Shown here: positions 44,255 through 53,698 of the stretch, piece by piece
How the letters are laid out: each line of letters opens with the position of its first letter
Numbering within the stretch: the stretch's first letter is position 1
Assembly: GCA_963779325.1 (NCBI GenBank)
Contig: CAVZXS010000019.1
Location: 400,355 to 464,354 of the forward strand
DNA: 64,000 nt
DNA from: CAVZXS01 sp963779325
GTDB taxonomy: Bacteria; Bacteroidota; Bacteroidia; Chitinophagales; Chitinophagaceae
Direction: 5' to 3'
Program-made: the position numbers and the translations under genes
The notes under the pieces: generated by a model
Seen by the model: the letters and a program-made list of their open reading frames with translations, nothing else
The model's database searches: none
What the model was told of the DNA's origin: nothing

Positions 44255-44279
44255 GAAGGGAACGAAGCACGTTCCCTTC
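44255..44279 (+). promoter_or_regulatory. Leader hairpin of the rimP-nusA-infB operon
   Basis: Perfect stem of 10 base pairs, GAAGGGAACG and CGTTCCCTTC, with loop AAGCA, between the promoter and the rimP ATG (44294). It is followed by TTCATTTTCTG and could work as an attenuator or translation control element. Position is clear; function is inference. Confidence 0.6.
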
Positions 44280-44293
44280 TTCATTTTCTGTAC

Positions 44294-44764
44294 ATGAACA
44301 AAGACACGGTAATAGAGGCAATTGAGGGAAAAATAAACGGTTTAATCGCCGGCGACGAGGGTACTTTTTTGGTAGAAACTCAATTGGTGGCGGGTAATAA
44401 TATAAAGGTCTTTATAGATGCGGACAGCGGGCTTTCGATCGATAAGCTGGTGAAATACAATCGCGGTCTTTACAACCTGATTGAAGAAAGCGGAATGTTC
44501 CCCGGCGGCGACTTTGCCCTCGAAGTTTCATCGCCCGGTTTGGATCAGCCGCTGCGCCTGCACCGTCAATATGTAAAAAATATTGGCCGAAATATAGAAG
44601 TGGTGCAAAAGGACGGTATAAAAAAAGAAGGGAAACTGACCATGGTGAACGAAAACGACATCGTTTTTGAAGAGGAAAAAGGTAAGGGTAAAAAAAAAGA
44701 GACGATACAACATACTGTTCCTTTTGAAAACATAAAAGCGGTAACAATTCAAATTAAATTTTAA
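44294..44764 (+). CDS. rimP: Ribosome maturation factor RimP
   Basis: This 156-residue protein has the RimP two-domain plan: an alpha/beta N-domain with IKVFIDADSGLSIDKLVKYNRGLYNLIEE (D-x-x-x-G-x-s-x-x-x-C/v-x-x-x-s) and FALEVSSPGLDQPLRLHRQYVKNIGRNIEV (E-V-S-S-P-G-L-D-R-P-L, diagnostic), followed by an SH3-like C-domain. RimP helps 30S maturation. It is first in the conserved rimP-nusA-infB operon, 63 bases before nusA. Length is normal. Confidence 0.96.
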   Translation: MNKDTVIEAIEGKINGLIAGDEGTFLVETQLVAGNNIKVFIDADSGLSIDKLVKYNRGLYNLIEESGMFPGGDFALEVSSPGLDQPLRLHRQYVKNIGRNIEVVQKDGIKKEGKLTMVNENDIVFEEEKGKGKKKETIQHTVPFENIKAVTIQIKF

Positions 44765-44827
44765 AAAAAGTAGTCAGGAGCGAACGGAGTCCTGAATCTG
44801 ACAACATGAAAAAAGAAATTTACAACT

Positions 44828-46075
44828 ATGGCAAGTATTAACCTGATCGAAGCCTTCCAGGATTTTAAGGAAGCGGAAAATATTGACCGCCCTACCATGA
44901 TGAAGGTTGTTGAAGATGTTTTTAAAACATTGCTTCGCAAAAAATACGGCAGCGATGAAAATTTTGATGTAATTGTAAATGCCGAAAAAGGTGACTTGGA
45001 AATTGTTCGTCGCCGCACCATTGTAGAAGACGGCCAGGTAGAAGACCCGCTGGCGCAAATTGCTTACAGCGATGCGGTAAAAATTGAACCCGACTTTGAA
45101 GTAGGTGAAGACTTGTACCAGGAAGTAGACATGTATGATTTCGGCCGCCGGGCTATTTTGGCTGCCAAGCAAACATTGGCCAGCCGCATCAGCGATTTAA
45201 AGAAAAATGTATTGGCTCAAAAGTACGCCGAAAGAATTGGCGAAATAATGAGTGCTGAAGTATACCAGGTTTGGAAAAAAGAAATTTTACTGCTGGATGA
45301 GGAAGGTAATGAACTGATATTGCCGAAGAGTGAGCAAATACCGCAGGACTATTTCAAGAAAGGCGAAAATATTCGTGCCGTTGTAAAAAAAGTTGATTTG
45401 AAAAATAACTCACCCGTTATTATTCTTTCACGTACGGCGCCGGAGTTTCTTGCCAAACTTTTAGAAATAGAAGTGCCTGAAATTTTTGACGGCTTGATTG
45501 TTATTAAAAAAATTGTTCGTGATCCGGGAGAAAGAGCCAAAGTGGCGGTAGAATCTTTTGATGATCGTATTGATCCTGTGGGCGCCTGCGTAGGTATGAA
45601 AGGAAGCCGTATTCACGGTATTGTTCGGGAGTTGAAAAATGAAAATATCGACGTAATCAATTTTACCAATAATACACAGCTTTTAATACAACGTGCATTA
45701 ACACCGGCTAAGATTACATCAATGGAAATTGATACGGAAAAGAAACATGCGAATGTGTACCTGAAGCCCGACCAGGTTTCATTGGCCATAGGCAGAAGAG
45801 GAGTAAACATTAAACTGGCTACTGAATTAACAGGTTACGAATTGGATGTGTACAGAGATAATGAAGGAGAAGTAGAAGAGTTTGATATAGATATTGACGA
45901 ATTTAGCGATGAAATAGAAGCTTGGATCATTGACGAATTGAAGAGAGTGGGTTGCGATACAGCCCGCAGCGTGTTGAATTTAACACCTGAAGAACTGGAA
46001 AAAAGAACCGACCTGGAAAAAGAAACGATTACGGATGTACGGAAAATTTTAGAAGAAGAATTTAAAAAAGAATAA
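44828..46075 (+). CDS. nusA: Transcription termination/antitermination factor NusA
   Basis: 415 residues with all NusA domains: the N-domain (INLIEAFQDFKEAENIDRPTMMKVVEDVFKTLLRKKYG), an S1 domain (GENIRAVVKKVDLKNNSPVIILSRTAPEFLAKLL), two KH domains (DPVGACVGMKGSRIHGIVRELKNENID, and KPDQVSLAIGRRGVNIKLATELTGYELDVY), and an acidic linker with a helix-hairpin-helix end (VGCDTARSVLNLTPEELEKRTDLEKETI). NusA binds RNA polymerase and nut or leader RNA. The N-domain and KH order fit. It is second in the operon. Confidence 0.97.
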   Translation: MASINLIEAFQDFKEAENIDRPTMMKVVEDVFKTLLRKKYGSDENFDVIVNAEKGDLEIVRRRTIVEDGQVEDPLAQIAYSDAVKIEPDFEVGEDLYQEVDMYDFGRRAILAAKQTLASRISDLKKNVLAQKYAERIGEIMSAEVYQVWKKEILLLDEEGNELILPKSEQIPQDYFKKGENIRAVVKKVDLKNNSPVIILSRTAPEFLAKLLEIEVPEIFDGLIVIKKIVRDPGERAKVAVESFDDRIDPVGACVGMKGSRIHGIVRELKNENIDVINFTNNTQLLIQRALTPAKITSMEIDTEKKHANVYLKPDQVSLAIGRRGVNIKLATELTGYELDVYRDNEGEVEEFDIDIDEFSDEIEAWIIDELKRVGCDTARSVLNLTPEELEKRTDLEKETITDVRKILEEEFKKE

Positions 46076-46186
46076 ATGATGTCGGAAATGTCATACCAAT
46101 AATCGTATAGGCGAAAAAAAATCCTGCTTATTCGATGCATGACATTGTATGACTGCTTTGACTTATTTGACAAACAAACAACCTGA

Positions 46187-49138
46187 ATGGCAGAAACAAC
46201 AACACCCAGATTAATGGCCGCCGCCAAAGAGTTCAACATCGGAAAAGACACGCTGGTAGACTTTTTGGTAAGCAAAGGATTCAGCAAAGATGACTTGAAA
46301 CCCACGTCGAAACTGACGGAGGACATGTATCGTTCTTTGCAAAATGAATTTCAGGGCGATAAAGTTGCCAAGATGAAAAGTAACCAGGTTGACCTGCCCA
46401 AAGGTGGCCAGGCAGAAGCCAAAAAGAAAAGAGAAGACGAAGAGGTAGTATTTAAAAAAGAAGAAAAGAAGGAAGTAAAAAAAGAAGAACCCAAGGTTAT
46501 TGAGAAAAAAGCGGAAGAAGTAATTATTCCGAAAGAGGAACCTAAAGCAGCGGAACCCGAAATAATAAAAGTAGATTCTCCTGAAATAGAACAACCCAAA
46601 GTTTTAAATAAGATTGATCTTTCTGCTATTGATTCATCTACAAGGCCAAAAAAATCAACAAAGAAAAAAGAAGAGAAACCTGCCGAAGCGGCAAAAGAAG
46701 AAAATAAAGAAGCGGCAAAAGAAACAAAAGATGCAGATAAGAAAAAAGATGTTGTTGAGCCGCCGAAAAAGATAAAAAAGAAAGAAGAAGAAGTTGCAGC
46801 GGAAGTAAAAAAAGAAATTATAGAAGAGCCCAAGCAGGAAGATTTATCGCCACTAATTGAAAATATAAAAGCGGATAAAATAGAAGGGCCGAAAATTCTC
46901 GGAAAAATTCAATTACCTGTTGACAGCGATACAAGACCTAAACATGATGAGAAGAGGAAACGCAAACGTATTCCCGTTGATGCCAAAAGTACTGGTGCTA
47001 ATGTAAGCAGATCGGGCGGCGGTCAGCAACAAGGCGGCGGACAACAGCAGGGCGGAAGTTTTAACCGCGGCGGGCAGCAAGGTGGCGGTCAGCAGCAAGG
47101 CGGCGGCGGATACAACAGGGGCGGGCAGCAAGGACAAGGCGGCGGCGGATTTAATCGCGGCGGACAGCAACAAAGCGGTGGTAACAGAAGAGGTCCTCTT
47201 CCAAAAAGAGAAGATAAAGAAATTGATAAAAAAGAAATTCAGGATAAAATACGCGAAACACAAGCCAAGCTGGCCGGTGGCGGCGGAAGAGGCAAAAGCC
47301 TTAAAGCTAAATACCGTAAAGCCAAACGCGAAGAAGCATCCGATAATATAGGCGATGCAGCAGACGATAACAAACTGCAATTGACGGAATTCATCAGTGT
47401 AAGCGAATTAGCCAACCTGATGGATGTAAGCTTCGCAGAAGTTATCGGCAAGTGTATGGGATTGGGTATCATGGTATCTATAAATCAACGATTGGATGCG
47501 GAAGTAATAGAACTGGTGGCGGGAGAGTTTGGTTTTGATGTGGAGTTCATTGATATGGAAAAGCAAATGGAGATGGAGGAAGATGATGAGGATGAAGAAG
47601 AAGGAGAATTGTTGCCCCGTTCGCCCATTGTTACCATCATGGGTCACGTAGATCATGGTAAAACATCATTGCTTGACTATATACGAAGTGCCAATGTGGT
47701 AGCCGGCGAAGCTGGAGGTATTACACAGCATATTGGTGCGTATAAAGTTGCCATTGCCAACGGAAAAGAAATTACTTTCTTAGATACACCCGGTCACGAG
47801 GCATTTACCGCCATGCGTGCACGCGGTGCAAAGATTACCGATATAGCGGTTATAGTAGTTGCTGCCGATGATGCAGTAATGCCTCAAACCAAGGAAGCAA
47901 TCAGTCATGCGCAGGCCGCAGGTGTTCCTATGATTTTTGCTATTAATAAAATAGATAAGGACGGCGCTAATTCTCAAAAAATTTATGAGCAGTTATCGCA
48001 AATGAATATTTTGGTAGAAGCTTGGGGTGGTAAATTCCAGAGCCAGGAACTTTCAGCCAAGCAAGGATTGAATGTAGACCTGTTACTTGAAAAAATATTA
48101 TTGGAAGCTGAAATTCTTGATCTGAAAGCTAATCCTGAAAGAGAGGCTACAGGTACAATTATAGAAGCAACATTGGATAAAGGACGCGGATATGTGGCAA
48201 CCGTGTTGGTACAAAACGGCACACTAAATGCAGGCGACTTGGTAGTATGCGGTCAGTATTTCGGTCGTGTAAAAGCCATGTTTAATGAAAGAAATAAAAA
48301 AGAAGAAGAAGCCGGTCCTTCGGCGCCGGTATTAATATTGGGACTGAACGGTGCGCCGCAAGCAGGTGAAAAGTTTAAAGTATACGAAGATGAATCGGAG
48401 GCTAAAGAAATAGCGTATCGCCGTGCACAAATTTTACGTGAGCAGGGTATCAGAACTAAAAAACATATTACGCTGGATGAGATCGGTCGTCGTTTGGCAT
48501 TAGGAAACTTTAAAGAACTGAATGTAATTATTAAAGGTGACGTGGACGGATCGGTAGAGGCATTGAGTGATAGTTTGCAAAAACTAAGTACGCAGGAAAT
48601 TGTAATACGGGTAATACATAAAGCGGTTGGTCAAATTACCGAAAGTGATATTACATTGGCCAATGCATCCGATGCCATTGTAATAGGATTTAATGTACGT
48701 CCTTCCATGCAGGCGGCGAGATTAGCCGAGCAGGAAGCCATTGAGATTAAAAATTACTCTATCATTTATAATGCGATAGAAGAAATTAAGAGTGCGATGG
48801 AAGGAATGCTGGAGCCTACCGTACAGGAGAAGATTGTGGCCAATGTAGAAATACGAGAGGTATATAAATTTGACAAAGCGGTAGTAGCGGGTTGTTATGT
48901 ACTGGAAGGGAAATTAAAACGTGATGCGAAGATTCGTTTAATACGCGATGGTATTGTGGTGTACCCGATCGGGGAAGGAGCAAGCGCCGAATTGCAATCA
49001 TTGAAGAGATATAAAGATGATGCCAAAGAAGTTGTTTCGAATATGGAGTGCGGTCTTACAATTAAAAATTACCAGGATATTAAAGTGGGCGATATAGTAG
49101 AAGCGTATGAGCAGGAAGAAATTAAGCGGACATTGTAG
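46187..49138 (+). CDS. infB: Translation initiation factor IF-2
   Basis: This 983-residue protein has the IF2_N start (RLMAAAKEFNIGKDTLVDFLVSKGF), a long Lys/Glu-rich linker (residues ~60-265), then a Gly/Gln low-complexity stretch (~270-335) with repeated QQGGGQQQGG-type units. After a second N-domain come the GTPase motifs GHVDHGKTSLLDYI (G1), DTPGHEAFTAMRARG (G3) and NKIDK (G4), and domains II-IV ending VGDIVEAYEQEEIKRTL. It recruits initiator tRNA to the ribosome. The long G/Q-rich linker is species-specific and not needed for GTPase function. Last in the operon; a long intergenic run precedes the next gene. Confidence 0.97.
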   Translation: MAETTTPRLMAAAKEFNIGKDTLVDFLVSKGFSKDDLKPTSKLTEDMYRSLQNEFQGDKVAKMKSNQVDLPKGGQAEAKKKREDEEVVFKKEEKKEVKKEEPKVIEKKAEEVIIPKEEPKAAEPEIIKVDSPEIEQPKVLNKIDLSAIDSSTRPKKSTKKKEEKPAEAAKEENKEAAKETKDADKKKDVVEPPKKIKKKEEEVAAEVKKEIIEEPKQEDLSPLIENIKADKIEGPKILGKIQLPVDSDTRPKHDEKRKRKRIPVDAKSTGANVSRSGGGQQQGGGQQQGGSFNRGGQQGGGQQQGGGGYNRGGQQGQGGGGFNRGGQQQSGGNRRGPLPKREDKEIDKKEIQDKIRETQAKLAGGGGRGKSLKAKYRKAKREEASDNIGDAADDNKLQLTEFISVSELANLMDVSFAEVIGKCMGLGIMVSINQRLDAEVIELVAGEFGFDVEFIDMEKQMEMEEDDEDEEEGELLPRSPIVTIMGHVDHGKTSLLDYIRSANVVAGEAGGITQHIGAYKVAIANGKEITFLDTPGHEAFTAMRARGAKITDIAVIVVAADDAVMPQTKEAISHAQAAGVPMIFAINKIDKDGANSQKIYEQLSQMNILVEAWGGKFQSQELSAKQGLNVDLLLEKILLEAEILDLKANPEREATGTIIEATLDKGRGYVATVLVQNGTLNAGDLVVCGQYFGRVKAMFNERNKKEEEAGPSAPVLILGLNGAPQAGEKFKVYEDESEAKEIAYRRAQILREQGIRTKKHITLDEIGRRLALGNFKELNVIIKGDVDGSVEALSDSLQKLSTQEIVIRVIHKAVGQITESDITLANASDAIVIGFNVRPSMQAARLAEQEAIEIKNYSIIYNAIEEIKSAMEGMLEPTVQEKIVANVEIREVYKFDKAVVAGCYVLEGKLKRDAKIRLIRDGIVVYPIGEGASAELQSLKRYKDDAKEVVSNMECGLTIKNYQDIKVGDIVEAYEQEEIKRTL

Positions 49139-49314
49139 TCTTAAGTTTTCGATGTAACGCGGCAAAGGGTATTTAAAGTAAATAAAGTATAAAATGTGAA
49201 ACCGTTTTATAGTATGTATCCATCATTTTAAAACAATCTCAGGCGCTGCCTGCTTATACCTTTAACCTTTTGTTAAATAGCCTTCCCGAAAGCCGGCCCT
49301 TGTAGAATTGAAAT

Positions 49315-49322
49315 TACTTTTG
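49315..49322 (+). promoter_or_regulatory. Promoter of the SurA-like gene, -7 box TACTTTTG
   Basis: Exact TAnnTTTG, 20 bases before the ATG at 49343. Confidence 0.55.
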
Positions 49323-49342
49323 AATATTAAGAAAGAACTATC

Positions 49343-50704
49343 ATGAAAAATATATTTGCTATTTGCCTGTTGTTTTCAGCTTTTGCTGTTAATGCCCAGC
49401 CACAAAGAGTTATTGCCGATAAAGTTATTGCCGTTGTTGGCGACAGGGTTGTATTGTTATCTGATATTAAGAATGCTATAATGGATGCGGCCCGTAACGG
49501 AGCTGCGGTACCCGAGAACGCTGAATGTATGATTATGGAGCAGGCGCTTGTATCAAAAGTACTGATGCTGCAGGCCGAAAAAGATTCTTTACCTGTACAG
49601 GATGAAGATATAGAAGCGGATTTGGACAATCGTATACGTCGCTATATTAATGCATACGGATCGCAAGCGGCGGTGGAAGAAATGGCCGGTAAAACCGTTT
49701 ACCAGATTAAAGATGACGCAAGAGAAGGTGTAAGAGAACAAAAGCTGGCCGAAGCCATGCAGCAAAAAATTACCGGCGCTGTAAAAATCACTCCTTCGGA
49801 GGTAAGAGCTTATTTTGAAAAAATACCCAAAGACAGTTTACCTTTTTTTGAAACTGAATTGGAAATAGGACAAATCATTGTTTATCCCAAAGCATCAAGA
49901 GACCTGGAGAAATATATTATTGATGAAATGAATAATTATAAGCGGCAGGTAGAATCTAAAGCTACCACCTTTGATGAACTGGCGAAAAAATATTCAGAAG
50001 ATCCGGGCAGTAAGGAACGCGGCGGTCAATACCAATTGAACAGGAATGAAAAAACTTGGGACCCTGTTTTTTTACACACTGCGTTCAGGTTGAAGGATGG
50101 CGAAATTTCCAAACCTGTTAAATCCAAATTCGGGTTTCATATAATACAAATGGTAGAGCGTACAGGCGATGAAGCTGTTGTACGCCATATATTACGTATG
50201 CCGCCCGTTACCGATGCAGAAGTGGCTTTAGCTGTTACCAAATTAGATTCTGTACGTGCAAAAATTGTTGCCGGCACTACGACATTCGGCGAAGCAGCAA
50301 CCCGCTACAGCGAAGATCCCAATGCCAAATTTTCGGGCCCGTATATTACCAATAGAGATGGTGCGCCGTTTGTTCCCATTGATGCATTAGATAAGGACAT
50401 GGTAGCAATGCTTGATAAATTGACCATCGGTCAGTATTCAAAACCTACTCCTTATGTAGAGGAAGGCGGTAAAAGAGCGGTTCGTATCGTGTACCTGAAA
50501 TCGAAAACGGAACCGCACCGTATGAACCTGCGGGATGATTACAGCCGGGTATCCGCCGCGGCGCTGGAAGAAAAGAAAATGGAAACACTGAACAAATGGC
50601 TCACCAATAAAATACCTACTTATTACCTGATGCTTGACCCGGAGATGAATAAATGCGGGCAATTGGACAAATGGTATGCCGCGCAGAAGAAGAAATCATT
50701 CTAA
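49343..50704 (+). CDS. SurA-like periplasmic peptidylprolyl isomerase
   Basis: This 453-residue protein has a signal peptide (MKNIFAICLLFSAFAVNAQ), a SurA_N-like helical domain (VIAVVGDRVVLLSDIKNAI, the motif V-a-x-V-n/g-d-x-v-I/L-l-x-S-d-i), and two parvulin domains: AKKYSEDPGSKERGGQYQLNR with SKFGFHIIQMVER (F-G-x-H-I/I-I-x), and ATRYSEDPNAKFSGPYITNRDG, the second degraded. It folds outer-membrane proteins in the periplasm, as SurA does. A consensus promoter is upstream and an intrinsic terminator is downstream, so it forms its own transcript. It is an envelope chaperone like other SurA proteins of this phylum. Confidence 0.92.
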   Translation: MKNIFAICLLFSAFAVNAQPQRVIADKVIAVVGDRVVLLSDIKNAIMDAARNGAAVPENAECMIMEQALVSKVLMLQAEKDSLPVQDEDIEADLDNRIRRYINAYGSQAAVEEMAGKTVYQIKDDAREGVREQKLAEAMQQKITGAVKITPSEVRAYFEKIPKDSLPFFETELEIGQIIVYPKASRDLEKYIIDEMNNYKRQVESKATTFDELAKKYSEDPGSKERGGQYQLNRNEKTWDPVFLHTAFRLKDGEISKPVKSKFGFHIIQMVERTGDEAVVRHILRMPPVTDAEVALAVTKLDSVRAKIVAGTTTFGEAATRYSEDPNAKFSGPYITNRDGAPFVPIDALDKDMVAMLDKLTIGQYSKPTPYVEEGGKRAVRIVYLKSKTEPHRMNLRDDYSRVSAAALEEKKMETLNKWLTNKIPTYYLMLDPEMNKCGQLDKWYAAQKKKSF

Positions 50705-50734
50705 ATAGTTTATAACTTGTTATATATTATTTTG

Positions 50735-50755
50735 AAAAGGGCAAGAGCCCTTTTT
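50735..50755 (+). terminator. Intrinsic terminator after the SurA-like gene
   Basis: AAAAGGGC-AAGA-GCCCTTTTT, a GC-rich stem with a T5 run, 31 bases after the stop. The rest of the gap to 51105 is AT-rich with repeated TCGAA words and no gene I can support. Confidence 0.85.
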
Positions 50756-51105
50756 GCTTTTCAGTCATCCTCCAAAAGGGCTAAACCGGTATGGCAGGGC
50801 GTTAAAAATGTTTTACACTACCCCAATCAGCTACTGAAAACCTGCTTTTTAATAATTTTCAATATAAATGCTTAAAGCGGGACAGACAGTAAAAATGGTA
50901 TTATTGCTTAAAGAATATCGTACAAATACGAGTTTGGCGTAATTTCCGAAAATATTTTAGCGAGAAAGCTTGCATGTTTATCGAAAGCGCAGCATCTTTG
51001 TCGAAGAATTCTGTTCATTCATCGAAAAAAAAAGTTGATTGACCGAAAAAAAGAGGATGACAGGAATTCTGAAAAATTAATCTCGACAACTCTAATACTA
51101 AGAAC

Positions 51106-51594
51106 ATGAAAACGAATTCTACCCTGTTTGCAAAATTGATCGCCGCCACTTGTATGTTTCTGGCTCTTACCAATGTTTCATTGGCTAATGAAGGCGACAA
51201 GCCCGCTAAGAAGAATGCAAAGGCTGTAATTGGCCATTCGTTTACCATTCAGTTAGACAATTCTGCCAATAAGGTTAAAACGGTTGATTCTGCGTTTATC
51301 ATTTTCGATAAGTACGATCGTACAGGTGCGGGATTTATACAAAAAGTAGTGTACACAGATGAGAACAGCAACCTGATCCTGGAAGATATTCCTGAAGGAA
51401 AATATTTTGTAGAGATTTATACAGCAGGTATTCAAAAACAGCATTTTTCTAAAATTATTACAGTTACAAAGAACAGCAATAGCAAAAAAGCAAATAAGCT
51501 TACCATTACCTTAGACCATGCAGATATTTATGTTCCGGGTACAGTGGCTATACCTGCCGAGAATGTAAAATCATTCAGCTTTGTAAAGAATTAA
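51106..51594 (+). CDS. Secreted protein, unknown function
   Basis: 162 residues with a signal peptide (LFAKLIAATCMFLALTNVSLA) and a mature part that looks beta-rich: AVIGHSFTIQLDNSANKV, VDSAFIIFDKYDRTGAGF, EGKYFVEIYTAG and HADIYVPGTVAIPAENVKSFSF. The motif LEDIPEGKYFVEIY recalls SpaA/prealbumin-like or carboxypeptidase-regulatory folds (G-x-Y-x-l-x-v); this is a pattern impression. It has its own terminator (51625-51647). No partner gene nearby. Confidence 0.75.
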   Translation: MKTNSTLFAKLIAATCMFLALTNVSLANEGDKPAKKNAKAVIGHSFTIQLDNSANKVKTVDSAFIIFDKYDRTGAGFIQKVVYTDENSNLILEDIPEGKYFVEIYTAGIQKQHFSKIITVTKNSNSKKANKLTITLDHADIYVPGTVAIPAENVKSFSFVKN

Positions 51595-51624
51595 GTTTTG
51601 CATTAGGTTTTCCAATAAGTATGC

Positions 51625-51647
51625 AAAGGCCCCGTTCAGGGGCTTTT
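51625..51647 (+). terminator. Intrinsic terminator after the secreted protein gene
   Basis: AAAGGCCCC-GTTCA-GGGGCTTTT followed by T-rich sequence, 31 bases after the stop. Confidence 0.85.
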
Positions 51648-51737
51648 GTATTTTACCCCCCAAAGAAGAACATAGTAAGTCAATAACTTGAAGCATAAAG
51701 GGTATATTTTTCACCTCCTTCTTTCCCTTATTAGCCC

Positions 51738-51745
51738 TAACTTTG
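51738..51745 (+). promoter_or_regulatory. Promoter of the PurF-like gene, -7 box TAACTTTG
   Basis: Exact TAnnTTTG, 25 bases before the ATG at 51771. Confidence 0.65.
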
Positions 51746-51770
51746 CACTTTCTTTATACGAATTTCCTTC

Positions 51771-53618
51771 ATGAGCGACGCTATAAAACACGAATGCGGT
51801 CTGGCATTCATCCGGTTACGAAAGCCGTTTTCTTATTACCAACAACAGTATGGGACAGTTATGTGGGGACTGAATAAGCTGTACCTGCTTATGGAGAAGC
51901 AACATAACCGGGGCCAGGATGGAGCCGGAATAGCGGCTGTAAAATTAAATGTGGAGCCGGGTTATCCTTTTATGCACAGGCTGCGCAGCAGTACCAACCA
52001 GCCTATTGCCGATTTATTCAGGCAGGTAGGTGAAGAGGTAAATGAGTTTGAAAAATTCAACAACGACTTTAAAAATCACCCCGGCCTGATGAAGGGCCAT
52101 ATTCGTTTTTTGGGCGAATCTCTACTGGGGCATTTAAGATACGGAACACAGGGAAAAAATAATGTGGAGTTCTGCCATCCGTTTGTAAAACGAAATACTA
52201 TCCCTGCACGTAACCTTGCCTTGGCCGGTAATTTTAATTTGGTAAATACCGATGAGCTTTTTGGGTTGGTAAATATTGACCCGGGTGAGTTTCAAAAGCA
52301 AAGTGATTTGGCCGCCATGATGGAAGTGCTTTATCATTTTTTGGTAAAAGCCGATGAAACCAACACACAGCACCTGGATATAAAATGCGTTTTAAAAAAG
52401 GCATTGCCGCTTTTCGACGGAGGCTTTCATGTAGCGGGTATTACAGGTAACGGATCGGGTTTCGCTTTTCGCGATGCGCATGGTATTCGTCCTGCTTATT
52501 ATTATATAAATGATGAAGTGATAGTAGCCGCATCGGAAAGAGCTGCTATTCGTACTACGTTTAATGTAGGTGAAAACGAAGTGCAGGAATTAATGCCGGG
52601 TAATGCACTGATAGTAAATGAAAAAGGCGATTACGAAATAACACAGATACTGGAGCCGAAAGAACGGAAGGCCTGCAGCTTTGAACGAATTTATTTTTCA
52701 CGCGGCAGCGATGAAAAAATTTATAAAGAAAGAAAAGCGCTGGGTTATAATTTAAGTGAAAGAGTGCTGAACGCTATCGACCATGACTTAAAGAATACTA
52801 TTTTTTCTTTTATACCCAATACCGCCGAAACCGCGTTTTACGGTATGGTGAAAGGGATGGAGCATTACCTGAATAATGTAAAAGTAGAACGCATACTCAG
52901 TTGGGGCAAAGATTATGATAATGAGAAACTGAGTGAAATGATCAATCGAAGGATACGCATTGAAAAGATTGCCATTAAAGATGTAAAGATGCGAACCTTT
53001 ATAACGCAGGATGCGGGCCGCAGCGAAATGGTGCAGCACGTGTATGATATTACCTACGGTACGGTACGCAGCGGAATAGATACTTTGGTAGTCATTGATG
53101 ATTCCATTGTTCGCGGCACCACATTGAAAGAAAGTATTATACGAATGCTGTCCCGTTTGAATCCTAAAAAAATAATTATTGTTTCATCAAGCCCGCAAAT
53201 ACGCTACCCCGATTGTTACGGAATTGATATGAGTAAACTGGGCGAGTTTATAGCTTTTAACGCGGCTGTAGAATTATTAAAAGAAAGAGGAAAGGAAGAA
53301 GACCTGAAAAATTTACATGAACGTTGTAAAGAGTTACTGCGTACAGATCAACTGCACAGCGAAAATATCGTTCGTCATTTATACAAACCATTTACCGCCG
53401 AAGAAGTAGCAATTAAAATTGCGCAACTGATTACGCCGCCTGAAACTACCATTCCCGTAGAAGTTATTTTTCAAAGCATAGAAGACCTGCATAAATCCTG
53501 TCCCAATAATTTAGGCGATTGGTATTTTACCGGCAATTACCCTACGCCCGGCGGTAATAAAGTGGTGAACAAGGCTTTCATTAATTATATGGAAGGAAAG
53601 AATGTGAGAGGTTATTAA
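51771..53618 (+). CDS. Amidophosphoribosyltransferase-like protein (PurF family, long Bacteroidota form)
   Basis: PurF transfers glutamine amide to PRPP, the first step of purine synthesis. The 615-residue protein has the N-terminal nucleophile Cys region (KHECGLAFIRL, Cys 9 after a short leader), glutaminase motifs (EKQHNRGQDGAGIA, SLLGHLRYGTQGKN, LALAGNFNLVN) and the PRPP loop LVVIDDSIVRGTTLKESI. It differs from typical PurF (about 470-505 residues): an extra ~60 residues follow HNRGQDGAGIA, and there is a longer C-terminal tail. Bacteroidota genomes often carry a second, long PurF-like copy; whether this is the catalytic enzyme or the paralogue cannot be decided here. The other purine genes are not in the window. 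Confidence 0.88.
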   Translation: MSDAIKHECGLAFIRLRKPFSYYQQQYGTVMWGLNKLYLLMEKQHNRGQDGAGIAAVKLNVEPGYPFMHRLRSSTNQPIADLFRQVGEEVNEFEKFNNDFKNHPGLMKGHIRFLGESLLGHLRYGTQGKNNVEFCHPFVKRNTIPARNLALAGNFNLVNTDELFGLVNIDPGEFQKQSDLAAMMEVLYHFLVKADETNTQHLDIKCVLKKALPLFDGGFHVAGITGNGSGFAFRDAHGIRPAYYYINDEVIVAASERAAIRTTFNVGENEVQELMPGNALIVNEKGDYEITQILEPKERKACSFERIYFSRGSDEKIYKERKALGYNLSERVLNAIDHDLKNTIFSFIPNTAETAFYGMVKGMEHYLNNVKVERILSWGKDYDNEKLSEMINRRIRIEKIAIKDVKMRTFITQDAGRSEMVQHVYDITYGTVRSGIDTLVVIDDSIVRGTTLKESIIRMLSRLNPKKIIIVSSSPQIRYPDCYGIDMSKLGEFIAFNAAVELLKERGKEEDLKNLHERCKELLRTDQLHSENIVRHLYKPFTAEEVAIKIAQLITPPETTIPVEVIFQSIEDLHKSCPNNLGDWYFTGNYPTPGGNKVVNKAFINYMEGKNVRGY

Positions 53619-53674
53619 AACCCCCATCCTCCGAAGGGGCTTTCGAACAGTCGTTATGTGATAACAAATTTTGA

Positions 53675-53682
53675 TACATTTG
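53675..53682 (+). promoter_or_regulatory. sixA promoter, -7 box TACATTTG
   Basis: Exact TAnnTTTG, 16 bases before the ATG at 53699, so the leader would be very short. Confidence 0.55.
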
Positions 53683-53698
53683 ATTATAATTTTTTTTA

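Noticed and set aside
44412..44752. Minus-strand frames opposite rimP
   Set aside because: Shadows of the rimP coding strand; no motif or start signal.
46211..46833. Long minus-strand open frames opposite infB
   Set aside because: They mirror the Lys/Glu-rich linker of IF-2 (giving Phe/Ser-rich nonsense) and have no domain or start context.
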